Shown: positions 11,908 through 21,400 of the stretch, piece after piece
Layout: every line of letters begins with the position of its first letter
How positions within the stretch are numbered: the first letter of the stretch is position 1
Origin: Trachipleistophora hominis
Lineage: Eukaryota; Microsporidia; Pleistophoridae
Length of the DNA: 50,338 nt
Assembly: GCA_000316135.1 (NCBI GenBank)
Contig: JH993832.1
Coordinates: 85,598-135,935 of the forward strand
Direction of reading: 5' to 3'
Notes under the pieces: generated by a model
Seen by the model: the letters and a program-made list of their open reading frames with translations, nothing else
Told to the model about the DNA's origin: nothing
The model's database searches: none
Position numbers and translations under genes: made by a program

Positions 11908-12561
11908 ATGGTTTTATGTATTTTTTACTTTATATGCGGAGCCATGAATCATCGCCTTAATTACATGCCACACACGTATACATCAGATGATAATGGTGAT
12001 AATAACGGTATATATTCTTACTCTTACCATGATCGAAGAAATCCAGAAGATAATTCACTCTATAAATATAAAAATAAGACTGACGATATGATGAACTTTG
12101 ATCAACGATTGTACCATAACATAGAACAAGTGTTAAGGAAACGGTCTTTATATAACACTTACCATAATAATGGCATTATTGACTACAATAATAGTGTCAA
12201 AGAAAAAGTTAATCGGGGAAATGCTACGCCGGGTGAATATGACAATTTCAAACAGATGGAAAAGGAAGAAATTCGTACAATGAATGAAAATCAGCCAATT
12301 GCTGGTGAAACAAACAATGTAAACAAGGAAAAAAAGAAATTTAATGTGTTGAAGTGGTTGGAAAACTACGATGATGAGATGGAGGAGGACTCAGAAGCAG
12401 AATTGCAAAAAATACTAGAAGATGAAAGGAAGAAACAGGAAGAAGAGGCAAAAGAACAAAAAAAGAAACTTGAGACAAAAGAAAGAGAAAATGCGAAAGA
12501 AAAAGAAAATCGAAGGATCCGTTTTCTGCAATGGGTTAAAAGAAAACTAAAAATCGAGTGA
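11908..12561 (+). CDS. Small secreted paralog D
   Basis: 217-residue protein with an N-terminal hydrophobic leader (MVLCIFYFICGAM) read as a signal peptide. The mature part begins Tyr/Asn/Asp-rich and holds SYHDRRNPEDN, which matches SYDRRNHEDN in the next gene (13446-14021). The C-terminal 80 residues form a strongly charged Glu/Lys helix (coiled coil-like, about residues 145-205) ending RRIRFLQWVKRKLKIE; the next gene ends HKNRFLQWARHEYNVE. VLKWLENYDDE also parallels VVSWLYEDNEE next door. These two genes are therefore a recent paralog pair within the secreted family. Function unknown; secretion is inferred from the leader. Confidence 0.8.
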   Translation: MVLCIFYFICGAMNHRLNYMPHTYTSDDNGDNNGIYSYSYHDRRNPEDNSLYKYKNKTDDMMNFDQRLYHNIEQVLRKRSLYNTYHNNGIIDYNNSVKEKVNRGNATPGEYDNFKQMEKEEIRTMNENQPIAGETNNVNKEKKKFNVLKWLENYDDEMEEDSEAELQKILEDERKKQEEEAKEQKKKLETKERENAKEKENRRIRFLQWVKRKLKIE

Positions 12562-13445
12562 CCAAACACATTATTAAGAACGATAAGAATGGAATGTGTA
12601 TTACATTTGACCTCAAGGTGCATTTCTTAATATTATTAAATAATTTAAATGTAGTTATAAAATATGAAAGAAATTTTCAATACTATTTACATCAGAATAC
12701 GACAATTCTGGTGCATCGTTAAGAAAATGTAACTAAATTTTTATTGAGCTTGTGCTAAACCGAAATACTATGCTTTGATTGTAGTATTCTTGCCTACATG
12801 GCATATAAAGAAGCGTTGAAAACTAAACCGGATCACCAATTTAGCTCGAGAAATAATAAAAATACTTTTATTACTCTAAGTATATCATAAAAAACAATAA
12901 CATGATGATTGTATCATAATTTGCACGATAATAGGACACCCATTTTGCCGATGTTTACTAACGATTAACATGATACCATGGAAAAATAACTCATTATTAT
13001 CATGATCACAGAGGTGGTTAATGTGCTGATTAAATATGTACCAGCTAAATTGTAGTTTAAATTACTAATCGTGCTAATTTTACTGACATGACCTTTTTAT
13101 CAAATAAATATAAGTGAAACCACATCTATCATCTTCCAAACACGTTACAGAGTTAAATTAAACTTACTTTAATTTTTAGAAGATATTCAATGAACACTCG
13201 GTTTGTCTTGCAGGAAACAGGTATGTTTTTATAATACAACGACTCACAATTCTCGGAATTATATCAATAACGTGCACCAATGCCCATCATTATATTTTTA
13301 AAAACACATTCCTAATAAGACATTCTAAGCATATCATTGAAACTTTCGTGAATTACCGTAAATGTCATTTTAAAGGCACTTGAAATAATGAAAGTTCAAA
13401 CAACATTGGTTAAGAACTTAAAATATTTCCACAAAATATTTTCAC
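12562..13445. other. Intergenic spacer of the paralog pair
   Basis: AT-rich. No gene, RNA or retained duplicate of flanking coding sequence recognised. Confidence 0.6.
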
Positions 13446-14021
13446 ATGTTTCTTCTGTTTGTAAGTTTTTCGTATTGTTACTACAGCAATGATGTTCTTG
13501 GTTCTTACAAAACCGATAAGCCACCGTTTAACCCAGTGGATCGGCATTCATGGTCTTATGATCGGAGAAACCACGAAGATAACATAAATTTTCGAAATGC
13601 AAAAGAAATTGTACGAGAAAATCCTGAACCATCGTATTTTGATCAGCAAGTACAGATTACAAACTTATTTGATGCTGCGTTATCTGGATATAGTAGTAGA
13701 TTTAACAAATTCAGACGTATTAATAATAGAATGAATAACATACGCTTAGCAATAAAGCAAAACGAGTGTGTTGTGAACGATAAATACGTTGGTGAAGAGC
13801 CATTAAACGTTGTGTCTTGGCTTTACGAAGATAATGAAGAAGAGAAAAAAATGGATAAAGATTTGCAACGAGAAGTAGAAAACAACGTCATGCATGCCAA
13901 GGAAAAGCGAGATAGACTTATGATAATGGCTGAAGAACACCTTAAAAACAGACGATTAGAAGACCGTGAACATAAAAATAGATTTTTGCAGTGGGCAAGA
14001 CACGAATATAACGTTGAGTGA
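13446..14021 (+). CDS. Small secreted paralog E
   Basis: 191-residue protein with a signal peptide (MFLLFVSFSYCYYS). SYDRRNHEDN at about residue 36-45, VVSWLYEDNEE at about 120-130 and the tail HKNRFLQWARHEYNVE align in order with the gene at 11908-12561, so the two are tandem paralogs. The protein here is shorter because the Glu/Lys helix before the tail is shorter. One unpaired cysteine in the mature chain. It ends with TGA, which shows that TGA is an ordinary stop in this genome. Function unknown; effector-like by architecture. Confidence 0.82.
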   Translation: MFLLFVSFSYCYYSNDVLGSYKTDKPPFNPVDRHSWSYDRRNHEDNINFRNAKEIVRENPEPSYFDQQVQITNLFDAALSGYSSRFNKFRRINNRMNNIRLAIKQNECVVNDKYVGEEPLNVVSWLYEDNEEEKKMDKDLQREVENNVMHAKEKRDRLMIMAEEHLKNRRLEDREHKNRFLQWARHEYNVE

Positions 14022-14476
14022 GTATTTAATTAATTTTATAATATTAAAACTGTTTTTAAGATTCAATATATTATGTTAGTGCTGAGGAGATACTATTGGA
14101 TCAGTAAATGTTGCGATGCAAGGTAATTTATTTATATAATTGAGTAGAGGTGGTTGGTCCGAGGCCGGCAGATGTCATTCAGGATGCATTCACAACAAAG
14201 CGGATTTTAGTTTAACAAGCTTACATTAAGGAAAATATTTGTCAGTATATCAATTACCTTTAACTATAAAGAATAAAACGTGTATAATATGTAAGATTTA
14301 TTTATCGTAGAGGTTTAATGTTTATTATGTATAACACATAATATGAGATTTGTTAAAATCATATAGCTACTGATTTGATCCGTATATATAACATAATATG
14401 CTGTTGGTGCGATGTACATGCGTAAGTTAATTTAATTTCAACATATGTAAATATTAGAGCGCTTTGTATCTTCGGC

Positions 14477-14539
14477 AGTGCCTGAACAAGCGGTTAGCCA
14501 CCGCTATCTTGTGGAACACCACAGGTAGTGCCTGAACAA
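14477..14539. repeat. 13-bp direct repeats enclosing two hairpins
   Basis: AGTGCCTGAACAA occurs at 14477-14489 and again at 14527-14539. Between them lie AGCGGT/ACCGCT (14489-14505, 5-nt loop) and a stem CTTGTGG/CCACAGG (14508-14525, 4-nt loop, one wobble). The block begins about 50 bases beyond the stop of the minus-strand cullin gene, so it could be part of that transcript's 3' end or a small mobile remnant. Confidence 0.6.
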
Positions 14540-14587
14540 AAAAATATTCTTCGTTAATTTTATAACCAACTTTAATATTTACGAATA

Positions 14588-16321
14588 CTATGGACAATAA
14601 TTTACTGTATCACCACTTCGTGTACAATAGCCTTTTTGTTCCAATGCTGCTACTCGGTCACTAACTTTTATTCTACCACCCTCGTCATACAAATCGCTAA
14701 GCTTGCACTTTTTGATTCTCTTTAACTTCCTCATAATTCTTGCATCAATTTTATAGTCGTCATTTTGCGCAATAGATGATGTTTTATCCCTCAACAATCT
14801 AAAATCAGGACATAAATTTGAATCTCTCGTGATGAGAAACGACAAATTATCACTCATTATACTGCATATAGGATCGATGTGGTCATAAAATACATCATGC
14901 TCAGTTTTGTTCTTAAGAAAACTCTTGAAAAAGTCTCTTTTATCCTCGATACACATAAATTTCGTTTTCCTGATCTTCTTATAGATAATATTTTTGTTTC
15001 CGTAGTTATCAATGACATATTTTATCATTTTATATTGAAATAAAGTGCAAATAACCACAAAACCTTCAATTCTTATCTTCAGGGTGCTAAGGGTCTTATT
15101 ATACGCAAAATCACAGGATATCTCGGGCGGAACAGAAAAAGTAAGTTCCTCATACTTCGGCCACCTGAAATCGAGAACAGGCTTCTCGCTGTTCTGTATC
15201 ATCTGCAATGATTTTCTAAATATTTTGTTCCGCATTACCATTTTGCCTCTTCCTGCGATATCAAATACTTCCAGAGGTATATTTTCGTCCATATTGGTAT
15301 CGACGTTTTCAGTAATCTCAGTAACCGTCACCCGTCTATTTTCCTGGTTTTTCTCCAACATTACGTCGCATTCCTCGCTCACATCCTCTCTCTTCAATAT
15401 CTTGTTCGCTAAGTATGTCCTATAAGTTTTTTCAAACGTATCAATCTGATTTAACGATTCCAAAATGAAATTCAAGTTTTTCTTGGGCTGTGATTGCAGC
15501 CTGTACACGTTTCTGATAAATATGTCCTCGTTCCTATTCAGAAACTGCTTAAACTTGCCAAGTATATTGCCGAACAGATTCACATGTAGCATGTACTCAA
15601 ATGAGAAATTATTATTAAGACACTCTTCAAATTTTCTCGTGAACAGATTATACTGATTTGCCCGTACAAACAAATTAAAAAGATCTGGAAATTTCTCAGT
15701 CATCGATATTTCATAAATGTTCTCAAATTTGTTCAAATAAAGATCAAGAAAGCACGTCTCAATTGTCTTAAAGTCCAAGATTCCTTTACTCTCCCTCTCA
15801 AGTATCCTAAAAATCATGCTCAGTTCCTCCTTCTTATCCGAAGCTTTGCTTATCTCCAAGAAGTAGTTATTTATTATATTCTTCTTTACATGTCTAAAAA
15901 CCACGTTATACACCTTGTACCTCTTCAATACATGAATTGTTTCCTCATCTATCGTACTATTCTTTACAAGTATTTCGTTCTGCAACTCTTCTATGTTTTT
16001 GAGCATGTATTTCTTGTATACGTTTTTGTACCTTTTGTACAGCTTTAATCCCTTGATCGGAGAAAAGATTACACAGAGCAAACTGATCAACTCCCTGCAC
16101 TTTCTTTCATTTTGAACAAAAGACTCTAAATCAACGTATTGCACTTCGTTAATGTACATCTCAATCAGCTCGATTATCTTTTTGATGTACAATTTGTCGT
16201 GGTTCAACAAGGAGATGTTAGAGGCTATCTCAAGTATACTTGCGTATCTCATTGTAGGCTTGTTCGTGAACATATTGGTGAGAAAAATATTCAGAGAGGG
16301 CCAGTAGACCAGGTTCATCAT
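14588..16321 (-). CDS. Divergent cullin-family protein
   Basis: 577 residues, ATG ATG start. The N-terminal 330 residues are helical, in keeping with cullin repeats. FEKTYRTYLANKILKRE (about residue 297) matches the conserved cullin stretch around Y-x-x-x-LA-x-x-LL. Then come WP.....FSVPPEI (about 387-401), where cullins have the WP...LP segment of the cullin-homology domain, and a C-terminal winged-helix domain (about 524-577): DARIMRKLKRIKK, then ..KVSDRVAALEQKGYCTR....VNY. That domain resembles the cullin tail with its IVRIMK neddylation segment and terminal Y-x-Y. Cullins scaffold RING ubiquitin ligases; APC2, the cullin-like subunit of the anaphase-promoting complex, is an alternative. 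Start supported by CCCTTAGT directly upstream of ATG. It is shorter than typical cullins (about 750 aa), as is usual in microsporidia. Confidence 0.75.
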   Translation of the reverse strand: MMNLVYWPSLNIFLTNMFTNKPTMRYASILEIASNISLLNHDKLYIKKIIELIEMYINEVQYVDLESFVQNERKCRELISLLCVIFSPIKGLKLYKRYKNVYKKYMLKNIEELQNEILVKNSTIDEETIHVLKRYKVYNVVFRHVKKNIINNYFLEISKASDKKEELSMIFRILERESKGILDFKTIETCFLDLYLNKFENIYEISMTEKFPDLFNLFVRANQYNLFTRKFEECLNNNFSFEYMLHVNLFGNILGKFKQFLNRNEDIFIRNVYRLQSQPKKNLNFILESLNQIDTFEKTYRTYLANKILKREDVSEECDVMLEKNQENRRVTVTEITENVDTNMDENIPLEVFDIAGRGKMVMRNKIFRKSLQMIQNSEKPVLDFRWPKYEELTFSVPPEISCDFAYNKTLSTLKIRIEGFVVICTLFQYKMIKYVIDNYGNKNIIYKKIRKTKFMCIEDKRDFFKSFLKNKTEHDVFYDHIDPICSIMSDNLSFLITRDSNLCPDFRLLRDKTSSIAQNDDYKIDARIMRKLKRIKKCKLSDLYDEGGRIKVSDRVAALEQKGYCTRSGDTVNYCP

Positions 16322-16332
16322 ACTAAGGGATC
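16322..16332 (-). promoter_or_regulatory. CCC-type start motif of the cullin gene
   Basis: On the minus strand GATCCCTTAGT directly precedes the ATG. CCC-like motifs immediately upstream of the start are a known feature of microsporidian genes; the same pattern is seen here before Ran, DusA, tubulin cofactor A and the thioredoxin-like gene. Confidence 0.55.
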
Positions 16333-16405
16333 GTACAAAATTTAATTTTTGAGGACTGGTAGGGTGTAATAAGCGGCTTAGATGTTGTTGGATATGGTAA
16401 AAACA

Positions 16406-16500
16406 CCATGAATCAAGGGCTGGTGGCCATGAACGGTCTTAGCGGACTGAAAGAGTATATGTGAGAATAAATAAACAACGTTTAGCTTAAAAACGTACTA
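16406..16500 (+). repeat. LINE 3'-end repeat, solo copy
   Basis: CCATGAATCAAGGGCTGGTGGCC, then GAACGGTCTTAGCGGACTGAAAGAGTAT, then AT-rich sequence with AATAAATAAACAACGTTT. The order (CCATGAA, first hairpin, second hairpin, AGAGT, tail) matches the 3' ends of the two LINE copies on the minus strand at 39.6 and 45.9 kb. No reverse-transcriptase sequence is present upstream. Confidence 0.75.
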
Positions 16501-16901
16501 AGTTCATTCGTTTGCTACTTATGATGTTGAAACAAAGAAATATTATTGGAAAAATTCTTTTTGATGAATAATACGTGCTCTATGATGATATACCGTTTGG
16601 ATTGAGGTAGTGTTTGCTCTGGAATAGAGATAAGCGTATAATTCAGTACAAACGTAGGATGTTGGATCAATGAGTGCATTACTGAGTAAAATAGATCAGA
16701 CTATTCTATACGATGAAGAGAAATAATTTTTAAAATTTTAATCCAGAGTTCGCCACGGCAACATAAAGATTTGCGTTAAGATGCCAAAAACGACAACAAA
16801 TGTGTGAAATATCCAAAAAATATGGTTAAAACCACCACACAAATAACCTAAAGACGTATAGAATAAACCGCTCTTCTTAAAGAAAAATATTTTATTTAAT
16901 A

Positions 16902-17010
16902 GGAGAATGCGCGTACGCTTTCTCCCTACACAAAAATTAGGTGGCTGACACTCCCAATGGGAGAATCAATGCAAGTGCATGAAGATTTGCTCCGCGTTCG
17001 GATCTTCTCC
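16902..17010 (+). ncRNA. Candidate structured RNA (three hairpins)
   Basis: Three good stems in 110 bases of otherwise AT-rich DNA. First, GGAGAA-T-GCG-CGTA-CGC-T-TTCTCC (16902-16925). Second, CTCCC-AAT-GGGAG (16951-16963). Third, GAAGAT (16981-16986) with ATCTTC (17002-17007), closing an inner TCCG/CGGA stem. GC content is raised over the whole block. The first stem's 5' arm can also pair with CTTCTCC at 17004-17010, closing the whole element. No known RNA family was recognised, and the stems could be a decayed transposon end. It is directly followed by GAGGTAAGT, which looks like a 5' splice site. Confidence 0.4.
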
Positions 17011-17581
17011 ACGAGGTAAGTGGGGGGTAAATTTTTGAAAATTTAAATAATTTGTTCTTTTTTGAATTTAATAGGAAAAAGAGTTGAAGAAGTTACATAC
17101 ATGAGCAATAGAAGTATTAAATAAGAACAATGGCGTTTTAAATTAAGATAAAATTACGTAAATTTGTTTATTGGTTCGTTAGTAATACTACAAAGTTTTA
17201 TGGATTAAAACTATGAACTAAAGGTTGAATAGGCCACGATGGATGCTAGCACACGAAGAAGAGCGTTAAATAGGCGTTGGGTAGAATGTTGAATCAATTA
17301 AATGTATTTTTTTCAAAAATTATGAATTAGACCATTACAAAGGTCATAATGCTCAACAAAAAGGTAGACAATATCATTCATGATTTCGAATAAGAGTGAA
17401 AAATACGCAGAAATAGGATCTTATCCTTAATAGTTAAAGCATCAAATATATTTAATACTGTTTTTACATAAAAAACATGTAAATACATTCTCATAGAAAG
17501 CTGGGGAATAACATCGTAATTATAGTTTTAATTTTGATGGTAGGGAAACATGGAAGCTTATTAACATCGCACAATGAAATA
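17011..17581. other. Intergenic, with one decayed repeat
   Basis: AT-rich, no gene. Holds the decayed hairpin repeat listed at 17225-17290. Confidence 0.5.
17225..17290 (+). repeat. Diverged LINE 3'-end repeat
   Basis: TGAATAGGCCACGATGGATGC followed by TAGCACACGAAGAAGAGCGTTAAATAGG. The latter half matches the minus-strand copy at 22575-22637 (CTAGCACGCTAAGAAGAGCC). Both are diverged from the consensus in the second hairpin. Confidence 0.5.
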
Positions 17582-17764
17582 TCAACTGGTTTCTTTATCA
17601 AGTTCGTCCGCTATTGCAGGCTTTTTTGTTACCAACTTTTTTTTCGCTTTCATTCTTGGACTAGGAATCATCTTAGGGTCTGGTGGTACTGAAAAACTAG
17701 ACCCTGCGTATTTCTCATTCATTTTGTCAACCGATTCTTTGTGTATTTTTTTCTTATCCGTCAT
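17582..17764 (-). CDS. Minimal EDC1/PNRC-type decapping activator (candidate)
   Basis: 60-residue basic protein, ATG start. Residues 18-38 read KYAGSSFSVPPDPKMIPSP, with Y19-A20-G21-x-x-F24 followed by the proline-rich segment I33-P-S-P36. This is the layout of the short motif in yeast Edc1 and animal PNRC proteins: a YAGxxF activation segment followed by an LPxP-like segment. In those families it binds Dcp1 and stimulates Dcp2 removal of the mRNA cap. The remainder is Lys-rich and probably unstructured, as in the family. The match is a short linear motif, so chance cannot be excluded, but spacing and residues agree closely. The gene stands alone, between the cullin and endonuclease III genes on the same strand. 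The opposite-strand frame over the same bases is regarded as a shadow. Confidence 0.6.
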   Translation of the reverse strand: MTDKKKIHKESVDKMNEKYAGSSFSVPPDPKMIPSPRMKAKKKLVTKKPAIADELDKETS

Positions 17765-18208
17765 TTACAAGGATCGGTATTAATTTTTTAAAAAATCTCC
17801 TTCAATTTTAGTGTGCAGCCTTCCACCTAAACAAGTATTGTTGGACAAATATAAATTAAAACGGTGTTAATAACAACATAATGATATAACTGATGTAGCT
17901 CCGTTATCCAGTGATTATTCAATATTATATTCTACTAATGGTAGAATACACCGCGATCAAAGTTTATTTTTATGACTACTTGGTTACTTTTCCAAATTCT
18001 TGTTTCTTTGTATTCTAAAAATTGAATAAACATAGGTCGCAAGGCCGCGGTTGGTGCTCAGCGCGCCAGGAAAGTTTGTTTAGTGTGAGAAGCGTTAATT
18101 AAACTGACTTTCAACAAAAAAAATGAATAAACATTGGTTTCACAATGCGAGACTGTTAAGTACGAGGTGTTAAAAACGTGTAATCATTTATTATCCACCA
18201 TATATGGT
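17765..18208. other. Intergenic spacer
   Basis: AT-rich except for the short GC-rich decayed repeat at 18030-18095. No gene recognised. Confidence 0.5.
18030..18095 (+). repeat. Diverged LINE 3'-end repeat
   Basis: AAGGCCGCGGTTGGTGCTCAGCGCGCCAGGAAAGTTTGTTTAGTGTGAG has the same order as the conserved copies: GGCC element, second hairpin (GGTGCTCAGCGCGCC, stem GG.GC/GC.CC), then A-rich link and TGTTTAG..TGAG. It stands out by GC content. Confidence 0.5.
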
Positions 18209-18912
18209 CTAAAAACTAAATTTTTTCCCGTACTTACAACAATAATTCACCACACACTCATTACACTTAGGTTTCTTTGGCAGGCATACAGTTTGACCAA
18301 ACCCCACCATCACCTTGTTAATTTGTCCCCATTCTTCTTTATCATAGATCTGTTCAAGTTGTATTCTGGTCTCTTCTGGAGTCTTAGTTGTAACTACACC
18401 CAGTCTATTAAATATTCTGTGCACATGTGTATCCACACCTATTCCAACAGTTTTATTACACGCTATTTGTAAATAAAGAAATGCTATTTTATTACCAATT
18501 CCTGGTAATTTTACGAGCTCATCATATTCTGTTGCCATTTTTCTGTTAACAAAATATTCTGCTATCATTTTTATGTTCTTAGCCTTCTTAATGTAATAAT
18601 TGGCATTTTTGATTGAAGAGCTCAACTCATCAAGCGAAAGTAAGCTGATGGTATAAGGAGAAATACCTTCGCCGTATTTTCTTACCAGCAATTCGTTAAG
18701 ATTATGGATTGTGGTGTATGTTGTCTTATCTCGTGTTTGCTGAGACAGTATTAGCATCATCAATACTCTAAATTTCCTATGTTCTTCATTTTTGTGAACG
18801 GTACACACGAACATCCCATCGTATCGACCGGAGCAACCAGATGTTTCCTTTGCTCCTTTATCACTTGAATAACTTCTTTCACAGGGGATCCATGATGATG
18901 TTTCCTAATCAT
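18209..18912 (-). CDS. NTH1: Endonuclease III homolog, 1-base deletion near N-terminus
   Basis: Base-excision repair DNA glycosylase/AP lyase. The main frame (ATG at 18814, 201 aa) has LILSQQTRD (substrate pocket helix), the helix-hairpin-helix LPGIGNK with catalytic Lys109, catalytic Asp128 in VDTHVHR, and the 4Fe-4S cluster C177-x6-C184-x2-C187-x5-C193. The eukaryotic N-terminal segment is found in another frame: ATG at 18912, then KEVIQVIKEQRKHL and APVDTMG, which matches the APVD..G segment of human NTH1. The two frames join at a GGG run (18815-18817 on the plus strand as CCC). One extra base there would give a continuous protein of about 234 residues with family spacing. So the gene is either a sequencing or assembly indel or a young pseudogene; the 18814 start alone would lack a conserved segment. 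Confidence 0.88.
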
Positions 18913-20848
18913 AAAAGTACCACGTATTTTATACGTTCTCCTTTATTTTCTCCTTGGTTTTTGCGTTAATACTCAGCAATTTTACTTTAATTTCAAACAT
19001 ATCTTCTGGTAATTTCTATTTACACGGTGCTTTTATCATATGTAAAACTTTTCCATTGTGTAATATTGAAAGACGTACAAGTAGATTAGAGGGTTGTTTT
19101 AGCGTTGTATGTATATTATATGATGGTCGTTTCGCAACAACTCGCTGTTTATTTATAATATTATACTTTTTGTTCTATGTTCCAATTTTACAGTATTTTT
19201 TTAGCCAACATGAACGTTATGTATATAAAAAATGAAAATCACGAACTTTTTTTCGAAAAAAATGAAGATTCACTTCTTGTACCTTGATTGTAACAGGACA
19301 AATAGACCATTTCAAACAATAAAAAAAAGTATTTCTATATAAACGTTCGTTCAACCAACTCTCATACTTCTCATACGCCTAGACAAACTCTCTTGGTACG
19401 CTAAGCGCCGAACGAGTTCTCGGGTTCACAGCCATAATGGCTTTATTATTCCAAATATATCTCAACAATTTAAAAATATTTTATATATATGTAAACATGC
19501 CATCTATGAGTATAATGTTGGCATACGTAGAAATTTAATTGAATGGTCTTTTTAAAAATCTTTGAATGTAACATTAAACAAAAGTATAAATCGTACAAAT
19601 TTACTCAACTCAGCAATTTATAAACTTCCTATAAACATATTAATGGCTCTACAATTCGTAGCTCTGCCATAGTTGAACGCACTATCTAAACCAGGAATAA
19701 ACTGGTAAAACAACATCATTGAATACCACGCGCTATATTAATCCTAAAAATTGCAGCAATGTCATTTCTGATCATCCTAAAACAATAGATCGCAAAGTAA
19801 ATCATATTTTAACTACAACGCCCAAAACCACAGATTTTTCTAAAAGAAAACAGCTCATTCATCTCAACCATAAAATATCCAGCATGATATACGAATGCAT
19901 CCTCAACGAAACACTAATTGATAGAAAGAACGATATAACTAAACAAAAAAATAATGAGCACCCTCAGATACAGAAACTTCTTGCTCTTATACTGATCCAT
20001 ACCAAATATGAACAGAAGGAAATTTAAAGAAGTAACTCCTTTATTTCTAGCCTATTAAATCGTAAATCATCAGAAACTATTCGTTCATCACCAGTCAGAA
20101 CAGGTCAATGAAAATTAGTCATCACTTGATTTTGAAGCAGCCACCATTACTTAAACATTCCTTCGCACTGGCAGGCAGCCAAACACAGATTTAAATCAAT
20201 TCACGAAAAACCGTTTACCACAATTTAAGATTGTAGAAACAGTGAAAAAAACAAATTAATGATCATGATGTGTCCCGTACGCATAGAGGGGAAGGATGCG
20301 GATGTAACATTATCCGGCCAAGCTTATACTAGTTCTCTGATGGGTGAAAATTTTTTTGAATTTTAAATTCGAAAATGCAAAAAAATTTGAAACCTTGAAC
20401 CATGGCTCAATTAAAGCCTGGCAAGTTAATTATAATGTCATCTTTATACATATATCTGGTAATACGTGTCTAAAACATATTTCTGTTCTACTTTTACCAC
20501 AATAAGAAGGTTATGAATAATAAATGATCAATCCGATTGGTATAAAGTATTCTGATGTCTTAATAGAGTAAGCAAAAACGACCATATATTTATATGATTG
20601 GTATATTATTAATCATAATTAATGGATTCCTGTCTATAATGTCAAAATGTCGAATAAAAATGTTGCTATGTCAAGAATAGTTTTTATGCCTGAGTGTAGA
20701 AATGACTTGATTTCGATCACAATTTTATTCTGGGCTATTCTCACAAAAGTGCACCGAAGGTATGAAAGCAATACACCAACGAAGCCGAATATATAAATTT
20801 ACTTTTGGTGTTAATCATTTATAATTTATGGTAATAATTTGAACGTAT
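18913..20848. other. Intergenic, repeats and no supported gene
   Basis: Contains a decayed minus-strand repeat (19350-19440). A 102-codon plus-strand frame at 19719-20027 (Lys/Asn/Thr/Ile-rich) has only a TTG start and no recognisable domain; it could be a decayed gene. A somewhat GC-richer patch at 20270-20340 has no clear structure. Confidence 0.5.
19350..19440 (-). repeat. Diverged LINE 3'-end repeat
   Basis: On the minus strand: AAGCCATTATGGCTGTGAACC, then CGGCGCTTAGCGTACCAAGAGAGTTTGTCTAGG, then TATGAGAAGTATGAGAG. The portion from GGCGC onward corresponds to GGTCCCAGCGGACCAGAAGAGTGTGTTAGG of the intact copies. Confidence 0.45.
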
Positions 20849-20955
20849 CCACGAATTAAAGGCCGACGGCTATCATCGGTTCTAGCGGACCAAAAAAGCA
20901 TCTATGTGTGATATGAGCTTGTGAAAGTAAATAAAGATGTTTTTGGTTAAAAAGA
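20849..20955 (+). repeat. LINE 3'-end repeat, solo copy
   Basis: CCACGAATTAAAGGCCGACGGC, then CATCGGTTCTAGCGGACCAAAAAAGCAT, then a tail with AAAGTAAATAAAGATGTTTTTGGTTAAAAA that matches the tails of the copies at 35530 and 39570. The second hairpin GGTTCTAGCGGACC keeps its stem. Confidence 0.7.
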
Positions 20956-21049
20956 TTTGATCATAAATTTCTGGTGGGTTGTTAGAGAATACTTTAGAAA
21001 GTTGTACATATCCAAATTGTTATGAAAAATAAACGACTATTTTGATGAA

Positions 21050-21400
21050 TTAAGGATATAAATGATGATGTAATGAAGTTGAACGGATGGGAACGGCAGG
21101 AGGAGGTATTAGAGGTGCGGGATAATGTGGATTCGGAAATGATTGGTTTGTGTTCGGAGAGGTATGAGGAGGTGGTAAGGAGCAACAGTGGTCTAAAGGA
21201 TGACGTCGACGAAAGGGTCGCACGACTGCAAGGTGTTCATTATCAGGTGGATTGAATGCTCCGGTCGAATGAGTAGCTGCATTTGGTGCGTTTTTCTGCT
21301 TTGGAGATGGTTTTCTTGTTTGTATAGGACTATTTAGTTGATCCGGCCTATTATATTTCCGGTTGGACAAGTAATTATTTGTTATAGGTGTGTAAACGCT
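21050..21400 (-). pseudogene. Proline-rich protein C-terminus, cut by the N gap
   Basis: Minus-strand frame open from the gap edge (SVYTPITNNYLSNRKYN...) to a stop at 21050. It is rich in Pro, Asn, Ser and His, with PPP and HHH runs near the end, and GC-richer than the flanks. Its upstream part is lost in the N run. The sequence on the other side of the gap (21718-22300) is a decayed coiled-coil region on the same strand, so both may be one broken gene, perhaps a retroelement gag-like or other low-complexity protein. No domain recognised. Confidence 0.4.

Noticed and set aside
17018..17026. GAGGTAAGT as a 5' splice site of an intron
   Set aside because: No coding exon ends there and no branch/acceptor motif with continuing frame was seen downstream.
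18954..19235. 93-codon plus-strand frame with hydrophobic segments
   Set aside because: TTG start only, and composition expected of T-rich DNA; no conserved pattern.
19719..20027. 102-codon plus-strand frame
   Set aside because: No ATG before residue 56, no motif or leader; kept only as a possible remnant.
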